A stretch of 64,000 nucleotides of DNA from Ophiocordyceps camponoti-saundersi (nom. inval.) (taxonomy: Eukaryota; Ascomycota; Sordariomycetes; Hypocreales; Ophiocordycipitaceae), in NCBI GenBank assembly GCA_003339415.1, contig PDHQ01000010.1:310740-374739 (forward strand), given 5' to 3'. Position 1 is the first letter of the stretch; each line of letters starts with the position of its first letter. The notes under the pieces were generated by a model, which worked only from the letters and a program-made list of their open reading frames with translations, was not told the DNA's origin and ran no database searches. Shown one piece after another: positions 9,452 through 20,921 of this stretch. The position numbers and the translations under genes were made by a program.

Positions 9452-11915
9452 CCTGTAACGACGAACCGGCTGTGGTGATAAGCTGAGGCTGTCTCTACCC
9501 AAGGGCAATACAGTCAGATGATGATGGGTCAAGGCCGAAAGTGCCAGTGATGACGAGCTTCTTATAGCCAGTGAAGAGCTCGATAGACTCGAATAGGAAG
9601 TATTTACGTCTGCATACATACCTATACATGCGCACATATAGTTATGCTAGAGAATGGACGGTCTTCTTTCAGAACACAACTTACGACCAAGATAGTAAGT
9701 AACCTTTGCATAAAGCATCTGTCCAATATATCGTCAAGCCACCTTGGCAGGAGAATATCAGCTCTGGTCCCTTGGACGATAGCTCTTGGCGATAGAAACG
9801 GTTGTGTCTTCGACTCAGTGACAACAGCTCAAGCAACGCATAAGCTTTCAGGACGTAACGCTTGCAGCCCGCCTCTTCCGCAGTCAGCGGCTATCCCTTT
9901 CTGACCGACCCCCTTTGATGTCCGCTGGGTCAATCCTCCTGCTGCGTATGTATCCATAGTATGATGCCATTCGAAGCTTGATTCGACCGACACAACTGGC
10001 CACCAATCAACGGCCTTGCCAGAATCCAATACATATGTATGCTGTCCGCGATGGGGTCGCACGTAATAGGCCCACAAGAAATTAGTAGCCATCACCGTAA
10101 AGCCGAGAGATGGACTGATAATCACCGACCCCGATCGAGAGGCCTATAAATAAACATGTATGCACGGAGATATGCTGGCGGCAACGTCGAAAGATGTCGT
10201 TCACCACCACCCATTTATAGCATGTCGTGATCGTCGTCTGATGCAGTGGAGGAGTCGTCTCGGGTCGAGCTGGTGTAGGGGTGGGAGGCCTCGGGGTTTT
10301 CCTTGGTATCTGTCGCGATGGATCCTGAAAGGCCTGAATGGACAGCGGCTCCGGCAGTAGAGCACCAAAGTGAGTGAGCTCATGCGATTCTTGCCAGTCG
10401 TGACGCGGTCATTGGAAAGGCGGGCGTGCGTCGAAGAGATGATAACGGCTGGAAGATCGACGAGGTTTGGCTTCGTGAGGTTTCGACATCATAGGTTCTT
10501 CATCGATGACGAGAGGCCGTGGAGGGGGGATTGGGGCGATCCGACGACGAACCACATCGACATGGTTTCCGAAACGACCGCTGAACATTGTCTTTGAAGT
10601 CAAGTCCTCCACGTCCCCTGCGATCACCGATCGAGATAGTGCGCGACCAGGGCCGGCGAAGAGGCTTCTTCCCGGCAAGATCGTGCAAGCCAAACCGACC
10701 TGAACTTGGACCGAACACATGAGCTGTCTGTAAATGCAGGGCAGGATCCGATACTGTGTAGTGGTGGCTGTCTTCTGCCAGGCGATGACAAACGACGAGT
10801 ATGGCTTCATCCACGGCGTTTGTCCTGACTCTCGGTTCTGTTCTTCGAGAGAAAAATCCCTCTGCGAGGGCAAGCTCAAGAACTGCATAAACACCAGAAA
10901 GGTAGACGACAAGGCAAGTTCGTCAAGCGTGAGATAGTTTCGTGCATCATTGCTCTTCACAATCTCGAATTCCTACGACATTTCACAAAGAGAAACGAAA
11001 GAGAACGGAAAAATAAACATGCAGGCAAACACCGAGCACGACGCACACGTACAACCAGACTCGTGCGCGGGTACACGCCCAAGAAAAGACTGCCCAAAGC
11101 TTTATATACCCCGACAGCTCGCCCCAATTTCAATAGGCGCCAGACGCCTGGGAGAGCCTAAGGACGTGTGACGCGAAGTACGGGCGGTCGGTTTGGGACG
11201 CCTCCGATTCGCAGCAGGAAACCCTCACGTACTGAAGCCCCGGAGTGTCTCTTTTTGGCTCATTTGCTCAACTTTTTGGTATACCGATGCAGACACGGGG
11301 GGTGTAGGGGGAGGCGTTTTTCGCGATAGCCACTTCACCATCGAGTTTTGAGGTCCGAAATGGATGTTTTCGAGATGCTATAGTCGTTTGCCATCTCGAA
11401 ATGGTCTCTTTTTCGTTCAATTCCCTTCGTGATCGTGGTATCTTGGTCTGTCGTCGTCGTGCGCGGCGCCTTCGAGTGACTTGAAGTTGAAGCTCTCACG
11501 TGCTCAGGTGACCTGCAGGCCGCTCAGAGGTACATTGATGGTGTCCGAATCGAGAAATATGGGGCGCGCGAGAGATCGTGTGTTCGAACCTGGTCTCGGT
11601 CACCCTCTTTTTTTTGTCCCTGCCCTTCTGTGTAATACCTTTGACCTCGTCTTTACATCTATTTATGACTCAATAACAAGAGATTCGAAAATAGGGGGCT
11701 TTTGCTGGAGTCTTAGAGTCTTCTTCATATTGCATCGCAGAATCACTCTATCTGGAAGCCATTACAAGAGGAAAGGAGACTGAGGCAATTCTACTCTATG
11801 CCGTAGAAAACATGAGACGCCAAGAAAACACAGGATATCTGAACAAGACTATTTTTTCGCGGCGACATACGCCAAGCAAAGGGCACAATGCAAAGCTCTT
11901 CTTGGGCTCTTCCGT
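9452..11915. other. Intergenic, about 2.4 kb, no convincing gene
   Basis: ORFs up to 183 codons occur but start at non-ATG codons and have no motif. A TATA-like ggtatataaag on the minus strand (about 11100-11110) lies upstream of the 10409-10960 minus ORF, so an unrecognised minus-strand gene is possible. The tRNA-like sequence at 11507-11604 is described separately. Confidence 0.5.
11507..11604 (+). other. tRNA-like sequence, not a canonical tRNA
   Basis: The ends GGTGACC and GGTCACC are perfectly complementary, a B-box-like GTTCGAACC lies 13 nt before the 3' end, and a T run follows 3 nt after it. A T-stem, D-arm and anticodon arm cannot be folded, so this is at best a decayed tRNA or the head of a short interspersed element. 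Confidence 0.25.
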
Positions 11916-13063
11916 CTAACCGCCGGTGGCCTCACGATAGAAAGAGATGCTCCTATTGGCGCCGGCGGTGCAAAACATTTCGCTCTTGCCAGTCTTGGGA
12001 AGCCATCTAGCAGCCCAGAGAGCCTTGTCGGTCTCGCTGTGGGTGGCAACGCAGGCGGCGCGCTCGACGGACCAGACCTTGACCTTTCCGTCCATGGACC
12101 CGCTGAGGAGGTACTCCCCGGTAAAGCTCCAGTCGAGGGTGGTGATCCACGAGCCGTGGCCCGTCAGGTTGCCGACGTGTTCGCCGTGCTTCATGTCGTA
12201 GAGGGCGATGACGCCGGCGTCTCCCGCCGCTGCGAGTCGAGTGCTGCCCGGCGAAAAGGCCACGGCCCGGACGGGCTTGACGAGGCCTTCAGGGTAATCA
12301 AGTCAGCTTTCGGGATTGAGAGAGAGTGAGAAGATGGAATATGGAATTTCAACTTGCCAGACAGAGAGTACAGAATCCTGCCGGATCGATTGCTGAAGAC
12401 GTAAACGGCTCCGTTCTGATGACCGCTGGCGGTATATTTCCCATCTCTGCTGAGGTCGACGCACATGCCGAAGCTACCGGAGCCGGGGCTACCAGTCTCA
12501 TACTCGTAAACCTTGGGTCTCGCCTCGTCAGAGATATTCCAGACATTGACCCGACCATCATGGGTGGTAGCAGCGAGCCGAGAGCCGTCGTAGCTCAAAG
12601 CCAGAGCCCAAGCCTCGCCGGCGCCACCTTGGGCGACGACGTTACCGTCGGCATGCCACTCGCCCGTGTCGCCGTCTACCTTCCAGATGGTGAGCTCGCC
12701 GCCGAAGCCAGCGCTGGCGGCGACTTTGCCGTCGGCCGAGGCGCAGATGTGGTGGCAGCCGAGCTTGTGGGCGTCGGGGATGGATTGCTTCAGGGCGAAG
12801 GAGCCGTTTGTCGTGTCGTGCACGTGAAGCGTCGAGGAGCCGCTGGCCGAGAGGACCGCTTTCGGCGTCGTGGCTAGAGAGAAGACGTCGGTGATGTGCG
12901 CTGGATGGGAGGCGGCGTCAGCTGTCTTTCGTTTTTTCGCTTCAGTGTTGGATGGGGAGCGCGTCGCACCGTCGTCGACCGTATGTGCGGTCAGGTATTG
13001 CTTCGACTTTGTATACAGGTCAGCTGTCGAGGCTCCGTTAGCTCTTGGAATGGCTCTTACCAT
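11916..13063 (-). CDS. SKI8: SKI8/WDR61-type WD40 repeat protein
   Basis: Exons are 13063-12358 and 12286-11916, giving 358 aa. The intron (12357-12287, 71 nt) is a GC-AG intron: it begins GCAAGT and ends CTGAAG, with a GCTGAC branch-like site; only this join restores SGLVKPVRAVAFSPG. The protein is a seven-bladed WD40 propeller across its whole length, ending in the typical GANRSISFYREATGG. Ski8 holds the Ski2-Ski3 helicase complex that feeds cytoplasmic mRNA to the exosome; in fission yeast (Rec14) and some other fungi it also acts in meiotic recombination. A short basic segment (EAKKRKT, about 42-48) is unusual. The start ATG is the first in frame after the promoter. Confidence 0.88.
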
Positions 13064-13349
13064 GGCCGACGGGGGCTTGTCTGCTACGGAGGCTGTGATG
13101 GTGTGAAGGAGGCGTAGGGTAGGCGTTGAGAAGGAGTATGAGTGAAGACGTCAAGCCTCGTCCATTTTGGTGGGGGGGAATTATCATCGCATCGCCACAT
13201 CAGTTGGGCTACTGTCTAATAAACGAGGACTGCTTTCCTCTTCCAGTTTCTACAAACGATAGACATACAAGCATCGCCCGCTCAATGCCAGTAAATTTTC
13301 ACTCCATTCATACATACACAAATCTCATCTTCCACAATGGCAGAGACAT

Positions 13350-13845
13350 CTAAAGTACGGGGGTTTCAAAAGGCTTAAAGTCCGGGGCGTCTTCACGCCA
13401 TATCTTCCGTATATCTATGTATGTACGGAACCCATCAGTAAGACAGTTCACGACTTGGCATACATACGAACGAGGTAAGAGAAAACAAAAAAAAAATAAA
13501 AATAAAAAAGGCCGGCGTCTTACCCTCAAGGCATCTTTGACATATACGGTGAGTCCGCTTCGTCTCTCCACAGCCGGGACACTCGCAGAGGCCAGTAACG
13601 TCCTTGAGAGCCTTTCCAGCCATCTGACGATGTCGTTTTTTTGAGTGCGACGTCTTCTTCTTGGGAACAGCCCGTAGGATCGACTCCCAGATATCGTCCA
13701 GCGTCGGCAGCTTGAGGTTGATGCCAGCCAGCGGATTCGGCCGGGGCAAGACGAAGGCCGGCCATCGTAGAAGGGGGGAAAGACCGATGATGGGCGCGAA
13801 AAAAACCAGGCGCGGCGCGAGGGGCGCCATGACAGCTGCTGCCAT
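13350..13845 (-). CDS. MRPL32: Mitochondrial large-subunit ribosomal protein bL32m
   Basis: Exons are 13845-13524 and 13414-13350 (intron 13523-13415, GTAAGA...CATAG), giving 128 aa. The N-terminus is basic and hydrophobic without acidic residues, as expected of a matrix-targeting presequence. The mature part begins near VPKKKTSHSKKRHRQM, the usual processed start of bL32m. The zinc ribbon is LCECPGCGETKRTHRICQRC. The second exon supplies the conserved tail DIRKIWRED. In yeast the mature protein is released by the m-AAA protease. It lies 286 nt downstream of the SKI8 start on the same strand. Confidence 0.9.
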
Positions 13846-14494
13846 GGGAAGAATGCAATTGGCAGTTCGGCTCCGACTCGACGCGGCTGCTGTCTATATG
13901 AGGGATTCCGTGATGCAGCAAATTCTCTCTCCTCTCTTTGTAGTACCACTAAGAGAGGTATTACAGCAGCACGATGTACGGATATCAGGTGCAGTGGCGG
14001 CAGGCTGATAGTGAATATGTACGTCCGTATGTAGGACAGAAGCACACATGCAGCGCCACCTGCAGTGGTGCGCCAGGGCTATACAAGCCTTAGACTTAGA
14101 GGCATCCCCTCGCTTATGTAATTGGCAAGCAAATTGGTACATCCGTCGGCAATCAAAGGGCGGCCCTCAGACTGGCCAATCAGCATTCGCCAGCACCGAC
14201 GCCTCCCTGCCTGAGGCCCTCCCATGCACGTAGCAGTATTTTGCTGCACTGGCGCCAGGGGCTCTCAGGGAACGTTCACTCACCTTCTTTCTCCAACCCC
14301 GTGTTCCTCTCCCTTGACATCAATCGGCTTCTCTCCATCTCTTGTCCGTCTCTCTGGTCCGTCTCTCTTCTCTCTCTCTTCTCTCACTCTCACTCTCACT
14401 CTCTCACACCCTCCCACCCGGCCTCTCACCATCTTAACCCCCAAGGCCCTCTTCCTCTTGTCTGACCCTTTCCCGATCAGCCTTCCATCAAACA
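13846..14494. other. Divergent promoter between bL32m and septin genes
   Basis: No gene seen. The 200 nt before the septin ATG are very CT-rich, a common type of leader for strongly expressed fungal genes. Confidence 0.6.
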
Positions 14495-15646
14495 ATGACC
14501 ACCATGCCTCCAAGCACCATCTTCCCCCAGAACTACGTCGGCTTCGACAGCATCACTACGCAGATCGAGAAGAAGCTCCTGAAGCGCGGCTTCCAGTTCA
14601 ATGTCATCTGTGTCGGTGAGTCTCGTGTCCCCCTTTTCGCTCGGCTATTTTTTCTTTAATTCCCCCGCTGACGTCGGCTTTCCTTTCCAGGCCAGACGGG
14701 TCTGGGCAAGTCTACGCTCATCAATACCATCTTCGCCTCGCACCTTATCGACTCCAAGGGCCGCATGATGCCGGAAGAGCCCATTCGTACTACGACCGAG
14801 ATTCAGGCCGTCTCTCACATCATCGAGGAGAACGGCGTCCGTCTGAGGCTCAACATCGTCGACACTCCCGGTTACGGCGACCTGGTCAACAACGACCGTT
14901 GCTGGGATCCCATCGTCAAGTACATCAAGGATCAGCACTCGGCCTTCTTGCGCAAGGAACTCACCGCCCAGCGCGAGCGTTACATCCAAGATACCCGCAT
15001 TCACTGCTGCCTCTTCTTCATCCAGCCTTCGGGCCACTCCCTTAAGCCTATTGACATTGTCGTCCTCAAGAAGCTCTCTGACGTGGTCAACGTCGTGCCC
15101 GTCATTGCAAAGGCCGACACCCTCACCACCAACGAGCGATTGGCCTTTAAGGAGCGCATCAAGGAGGAGTTTGCCTTCCACAACCTCAAGATGTTCCCCT
15201 ACGATAATGAAGAGTTTGACGAGGAGGAACGCGCCTTGAGCGGCAAGATCAAGGTAAGCACCGCGTCCCTCCCCCACATCCTTGATCCGCCGCGTTGCTG
15301 ACTCGGGGAACAGAGCCTGGTTCCCTTTGCTGTGGTCGGGTCGGAAAAGTCCATCATCGTCAATGGCCAACAGGTCCGCGGCCGGCAGAACAGATGGGGC
15401 GTCATCAACGTCGAGGACGAGAACCATTGCGAATTCGTCTACTTGCGCAACTTCCTCCTCCGGACCCACCTCCAAGAACTCATCGAGACGACGTCCCAGA
15501 CTCACTACGAGACCTTCCGCGCGAAGCAGCTGCTGGCGCTCAAGGAGAACAGCGCGCATGGCGGCGCCAGCAGTCGCCCCATCAGCCCTGCCGCCGACCG
15601 GGAACTGAGCCGCAGCTCGCAACGAATGGCCATGAACGGGTACTAG
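14495..15646 (+). CDS. CDC10: Septin, CDC10/AspD class
   Basis: Exons are 14495-14615, 14691-15253 and 15314-15646 (introns of 75 and 60 nt), giving 338 aa. Septins form GTP-binding heteropolymers at septa and hyphal bases. The P-loop GQTGLGKST is at residues 41-49, DTPGYGD follows as G3 and AKADT as G4; the septin unique element is WGVINVEDENHCEF. The opening NYVGFDSITTQIEKKLLKRGFQFN and the short C-terminus without a long coiled coil identify the Cdc10 group. The first intron splits the P-loop glycine codon. The gene is convergent with guanylate kinase, with under 200 nt between the stops. Confidence 0.93.
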
Positions 15647-15843
15647 GAGGAGCTTGTAATTCCTTTTGCTTGCGAGGGAGCACCGGCGTCTCGTTTTAGT
15701 TACGGCGCTGGCAACCGACCACCTTATTAAGTCGTTTGTATTTTTTTTTTCTCGCGTCAAAGGCCTCTCGACACTTTTTATTGTTCTTTTAATTCTGATT
15801 GCGATTCTTACCCAGCCCTCTGGAGCTAGGGACGGTTTCGCGC

Positions 15844-16160
15844 TTACGCGGGCCGGTAAATGAAGTCTTCAAACTCCTTGTAAGCCCTCTCGAGATCGTC
15901 GTTGACGATGACGGCGTCGTGGACCCCCTGCGTCTGGGCATATTCGAGCTCGAGACGTGCCTGAGCCAGACGCTTGCAGATGCTCTCCTCCTTTTCCGTG
16001 CCGCGGCCTCTGAGGCGAGACTCGAGAACTTGCAACGAGGGAGGGGAGATGAAGACGAAGCGGGCAGGGATGCCGGCCTTTTTGATCTGTTTGACTCCCT
16101 GCAGAGGTAAGATGTCAGTGGCGAACCGCACATTGAGCGAGAGAGAGAGTGTGTGTGTGT

Positions 16161-16200
<40 letters not shown>

Positions 16201-16760
16201 GAAGAGATGGAGATGGAGAGAGAGGACGAGAGACGGAGGGCAGCGACGTACCTCCATCTCAATATCGAGCAGTACGACCTTGCCCTTGGCAGTCTGCTGC
16301 TCGATTGTCATCTTGCTAGTACCGTAACGATTACCACTGAATTGAGCGTGCTCGACAAAACCATCAGCAGCGATTAGATCCTCGAAGGCGTCCATGGAGA
16401 CGAAGTGGTAGTGAACACCATGCTGCTCGCCCTGACGAGGGTTACGGGTGGTGTGTGAGACGGAGAGACAAAAGGTGTCGGGATGGCGGTCGAATAAGAG
16501 ATGATAAAGAGTGCCCTTTCCTACGCCGGAAGGGCCAGATACGACAATTGGACGACGATCAGAGGGAGCTATGTATGTATAATGGGAGAGTGTAGCAGAG
16601 GAGGGGAAGGGGGGGGGAAAGGCTCGAGAGGGTCCCGAGAAGGGGATTAGGGTCGTCTATCGTTAGCCGAGATAGATGTTGTGGGGATATAAAAGGGTCT
16701 GCCTAAGTAGGAAATATGGGCTATTGGGGGGAGAAGTGGGAGACACGTACGGGTGGCCAT
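15844..16760 (-). CDS. GUK1: Guanylate kinase
   Basis: Exons are 16760-16751, 16568-16252 and 16098-15844 (introns of 182 and 153 nt), giving 193 aa, close to the usual 187-200. It phosphorylates GMP to GDP with ATP in the cytosol. The P-loop GPSGVGKGT is at residues 15-23; the GMP-binding segment includes SVSHTTRNPRQGE and VLLDIEME; the lid region follows as RLRGRGTEKEE. Exon 1 codes for only three residues and one base. The chosen ATG lies in a perfect gccgccATGG context. An in-frame upstream ATG at 16898 would add a 46-residue Ser/Thr/Arg-rich extension (see findings). The second intron contains a GA/GT microsatellite. Confidence 0.92.
16136..16195 (-). repeat. (CT)n/(AC)n microsatellite in GUK1 intron 2
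   Basis: On the plus strand it reads GA dinucleotides, a short GT run and GA again; in the sense of the gene it is pyrimidine-rich. Confidence 0.95.
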
Positions 16761-18711
16761 GGCGGCCGCGCAACGGGGTCTATTTGAGGGGGACGGTGGA
16801 GGAGGAGGAGGATGAGGAGGGCGAGGCGGTCTAGTAGTGGTAGTAGTAGTAGATCGCGAGAAGAAGAGCGACGACGAGGCTGTGAGGCGAAAGCCCATGG
16901 GATGTCAGAGATGAGAATGGTGGTGTCGGAAGAGGAGGCCGTGCCCATTGAGAGCGGGGGGGTTGGGAAATGTCTTTTATTATGGACGGGGAAGAAGGGG
17001 AAAGACGAGGACGAGGCTGCGACGACGATGATCCTTTGTCGTGGTAGGTAGGTACCTTGGCAGGGGGGGAAATAAGCTGCATGCACTAACCTGATTGGAT
17101 ACGGGGGGGAAGGGGATGGAGAGGCTTTGGGTGAGGGCAAGGCTGATGAATAGGATTTTTTTGGGGGGGGAATTCCGGCCGCCTCGTGGGTTGCGTGAGT
17201 CTTCGGTGTGAGATGTGCCGTGGCGTGTGAGGATGTGCCGTGGAGGCCGAAGGGGGAGAGAATGGCAGTGTCTCTGTACCGTGCGTGTACGGATACAGTG
17301 CACGTAGCGGGCTTACTATCCGTACTACCCTGCTGTACGTACCCTGCAGGGTGCAGCTTTGTCATCGAGAACGGGGGGGGTAAGAATAGAATGAGGGAAA
17401 TAAAAGAAAAACAAAGTACACATGCTAGGGTTCTTTTGCGGCCAGGGATATATGTAGAGCTACCTTTGCAGCGTGCTTTTGTTTTCTTACATTTCTACTG
17501 GATGCACCAGACGTCCACTGTGGCAACGTCAGAGACAGCACCTATCTTTTTCTTTGGCCGGTCGACCTCTGTCGTCCAGCCGCAACGGATAGTGAGTGAA
17601 AGGATCGTGACACAGACCTTTATTCTTGGCTTCGGTAGCACCCGAACGTGTGTGGTGTGTAGTTACTTACTAGTGTTATTCGTCAAAGTCAGTTCGTTGG
17701 TTCTCCGCTTGTTCTACGGATAGAGCTTCTGCTTTTTCTTCCCCCGCCCTCTCTGTATTGTGTTGTGTTGTAGTATGTTCTGACCTCATTCTATAGAAAG
17801 GGGCGTGCAGAACGGAAGAGAAAGAGAGATGGAAAGCATTGATGATATCATCGAGAGGCCCGGGAGATTAAGAGATTGAGGCGAGAGATTTGCTTCCTCA
17901 TCGCCGGTGCAACGTCCCGGCCCAGCCAGTGTCATGTCGCGTCTCCGGGACTACATCTCACGATTCTGCTACGTCCACCCATGATCCATCTATTTACATA
18001 CATACATGCTAGGGACGTGTGCTAAAGATGTCGTCCCCGGGCCAGCTCTTTCGAAAGTGTTAATCAATCTTTTTAGCGTCTTTCTCTGTCCTTTAATCAC
18101 TCTCTATCTATCTCTTACTGTGACTCTCTCTCTCTCTCTTCTCCTCCTCTTCTCCTTCTGGCGATTGTAACATCATCATCATATTCTTTTTCTTCTCCTT
18201 CCATTTCCTTTCCGTCGTCTCCTTTACTCACTGACTCATTGACGTACTTACCTACCTTCCAACTTCCCTCATACATTGACCACTCACTTACATTAATAGT
18301 ACCACTTACACACCTACTTTCCGTTTGCGTCGTCTCTCTTGTTTGCGCTCTTGCCACCAAACCTCGCTAAGTTGTTTCCGACGCCTTCTTCGTCCCATCC
18401 ATCCATTCAGTCCTTCCCCCCCTCCCCTCTCTCTATCTCTACTTCACTCCATCTCTCCCTCGCTCTCTCTCTCCTTCACACACACTCACTCTCTCATCTC
18501 TCTGACTCTTGCATTGCTCTACTACCAATCTCTTGTCTTAGCCAACCGTCTGTCTCTCATTTAATTCTTCCTTCTAATTCATTTCTCTTTCGCTGTTTTC
18601 AACCGTTACCTTTTGTCTTAAAGACTCATCGCATTTCTCTCCATCTCTCTTTCCCCCCCTTCCTCTCCCTCTCAATTGACTTATCTTTGCCTGGCATTGA
18701 TCGCATAAGCC
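16761..18711. other. Divergent intergenic region, about 1.95 kb
   Basis: No gene recognised; ORFs here look random or low-complexity. It serves as promoter for GUK1 (minus) and the GH72 gene (plus). The last 650 nt before 18712 are a long CT-rich leader. Confidence 0.6.
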
Positions 18712-20367
18712 ATGTTTGTAAGTCCTTGAAACCTAGCCCTTCTCTTCACGATGACCATCCAAGTTGACCTCTTTCCCTCTTCCCATCTTCGTCTTGGCAG
18801 ATTTCGTCGGCCGCCGCAGCACTCGCGGCCCTCGCTGCCTCGCTCGTGGCCGCTGTGCCACCGCTCGAGATTCGCGGCACCGACTTGGTGAACCCGGCTA
18901 CAGGCAGCAAATTTCATATCGCCGGCATGGCCTATCAGCCCGGTGGCAGCTCGGGCTACAACCCTCAGGCCGGCAAAGACCCCCTCAGCACCGCCGACAA
19001 CTGTCGTCGTGATGCCGCTCTGATGCAGGTCATGGGCGTCAACGCCATCCGAGTCTATAACCTAGACCCAAACGCCAACCATGACGAGTGCGCCAGCATC
19101 TTCAACGCCGTAAGTCGAGGGATTCCAACATGTTGACGTCACTTGCTGATCCACCCACAAGGCCGGCATCTACATGATCATCGACGTAAACTCTCCTCTG
19201 GTCGGCGAATCTATGACATCGTTTGAGCCTTGGACGAGCTATTACGCCGGTTACCTCAACCACACCTTCTCCGTCGTCGAGGCCTTTGCCAACTACCCCA
19301 ACACCCTACTCTTCTTCTCCGGCAACGAGGTCATCAACGACCTGAGCTCGGCCAAGGAGGTACCCCCCTACCTGCGTGCCGTGACGCGTGACCTCAAGAG
19401 CTACATCAAGAACAACATCAAGCGCAAGATCCCGGTCGGATACTCGGCCGCCGATGTCCGCGACGTCCTCTGGGATACCTGGAACTATATGCAGTGCGGT
19501 GGTCCCGACGACGACGCTAGCCGCGCCGACGTCTTCGCCCTCAACTCGTACAGCTGGTGCGGCCCGGAGGCGACGTACGAGAGCTCGACGTTTGGCGCCC
19601 TGACGGAAGGCTTCCAGAAGTCGTCCATCCCCGTCTTCTTCAGCGAGTACGGCTGCAACCAGCCGGCACCGCGCTACTGGAACGAGACCATGGCCATATA
19701 CAGCCAGATGGCCACCGTCTTCTCCGGCGGCGTCGTTTACGAGTGGACTCAAGGCTCCAACGACTACGGCCTGGTCAAGGTGGACGGCGACGATGTCAGC
19801 ATCCTGGGCGACTACAACCGGCTCAAGAGTCAGTGGGCTAAGGTGGACTGGAAGGCGGTCCAGTCGCAGCCGGCCGCCGGCAGCGCTCCGCCCCCTCCCG
19901 CCTGCCAGTCGGGGCTCATCAAGGAGAAGGGCTTCAAGAACAGCTTTGACCTACCTCAGGTGCCGCCGGGAGCCCAGGCCCTCATCGACCACGGCATCCA
20001 TCCCAAGCCGGCCGGCAAGGTGGTTCCCATATCCGACTATACCGTCAAGGCCAAGATCAAGGACGTGAACGGCCAGATGATTACCGGTCTCAAAGTGCAA
20101 CCGCTGGCCGACAACGAGTTCAACTGGGTGGGAAAGAATCAGGCCCAGACGGGAGGCGACAACCACGGCCCAAACAACGGCGGTCAGGTCGACGGCAAGG
20201 GCGCCAACGGCGATCAGGTCGACGGCAAGGGCGCCAACGGTGGTGACAAGGGCGGAAGCGGCAAGGCGAGCGATAAGGATAAGGAGGATGCGGCGGAGAT
20301 GACGCGACCGATGATGGCCTGGGCGGCGGCGATGCCGTTGGTGGCGATGCTGATGATGATTGATTGA
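18712..20367 (+). CDS. GH72 beta-1,3-glucanosyltransferase, GPI-anchored (Gas/Gel family)
   Basis: Exons are 18712-18717, 18801-19109 and 19162-20367 (introns of 83 and 52 nt), giving 506 aa. The enzyme cuts and rejoins beta-1,3-glucan chains at the cell surface. Exon 1 holds only Met-Phe; the signal peptide continues into exon 2 (ISSAAAALAALAASLVAA). The catalytic acid/base is E161 in FFSGNEV and the nucleophile E267 in FFSEYGCN, close to Gas1 E161 and E262 of yeast. There is no C-terminal X8/CBM43 module, so it is of the short Gel1-like kind. The tail has two or more copies of QVDGKGANG, then a hydrophobic end (MMAWAAAMPLVAMLMMID) that fits a GPI signal. A decayed partial copy lies about 140 nt downstream. 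Confidence 0.92.
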
Positions 20368-20510
20368 TTGATTGATTGTACGCTAGGTAGGGACCTATGT
20401 ACATGCTAGGGATCTAGAACCTCTGCAATGTGTAGAGCTAACAGGTCCTTCGGACCTGACAGGAAAAACCACAGGTGGGGACCATCTGGGTAAAACCCCC
20501 CTTTCAGGCC

Positions 20511-20719
20511 AAGGTGAACTGGAAGGCGGTCCAGTCGTAGCCGGCCGCCGGCAACGCTCCGCCGGCAACGCTCCGCCCCCTTCCCGCCAGTCGGGGCTCA
20601 TCAAGGAGAAGGGCTTGAAGAACAGCTTTCTTTGACCTACCTCAGGTGCCGCCGGGCGCCCAGGCCCTCATCGACCACGGCATCTATCCTAAGCCGGCCG
20701 GCAAGGTGGTTCCCATATC
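20511..20719 (+). pseudogene. Decayed partial duplicate of the GH72 gene
   Basis: This segment repeats 19839-20033, the part of the GH72 gene encoding the linker after the catalytic domain (from KVDWKAVQSQ to KVVPIS). It has an in-frame TAG where the parent has CAG, a 13-15 nt duplication (cggcaacgctccgc) and small indels that break the frame. Several differences are C-to-T or G-to-A changes, two or three of them CA-to-TA. It has no start, signal peptide or catalytic domain, so it cannot be functional. Confidence 0.9.
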
Positions 20720-20921
20720 TGTGTGCTGCTGAGTCAGGTATCCCTCCGGGGTCCTCACAGGGTACGCGACGAGTACGTACCTACGCGACGGTCTGGTGTG
20801 TGTTGAGCCTGATGTGGCCCGGAGGCATAGTTGATCCGGCTGTGTCGCTGTCGCTGTCGCTGCCACAGGGGTCCGTTACGGGGTCCGCTCCGCTCCGCTC
20901 GGAAGGTCCGCTATAGGTCCT

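Noticed and set aside
10409..10960. 183-codon minus ORF below a TATA-like element
   Set aside because: It starts at GTG, has no motif or signal peptide from an ATG, and its composition looks random. Kept only as a remark in the gap entry.
14645..15760. 371-codon minus ORF
   Set aside because: Antisense shadow of the septin gene, whose plus-strand exons are certain.
17208..17723. 171-codon plus ORF in the GUK1/GH72 gap
   Set aside because: No recognisable motif, poor start context and random-like composition.
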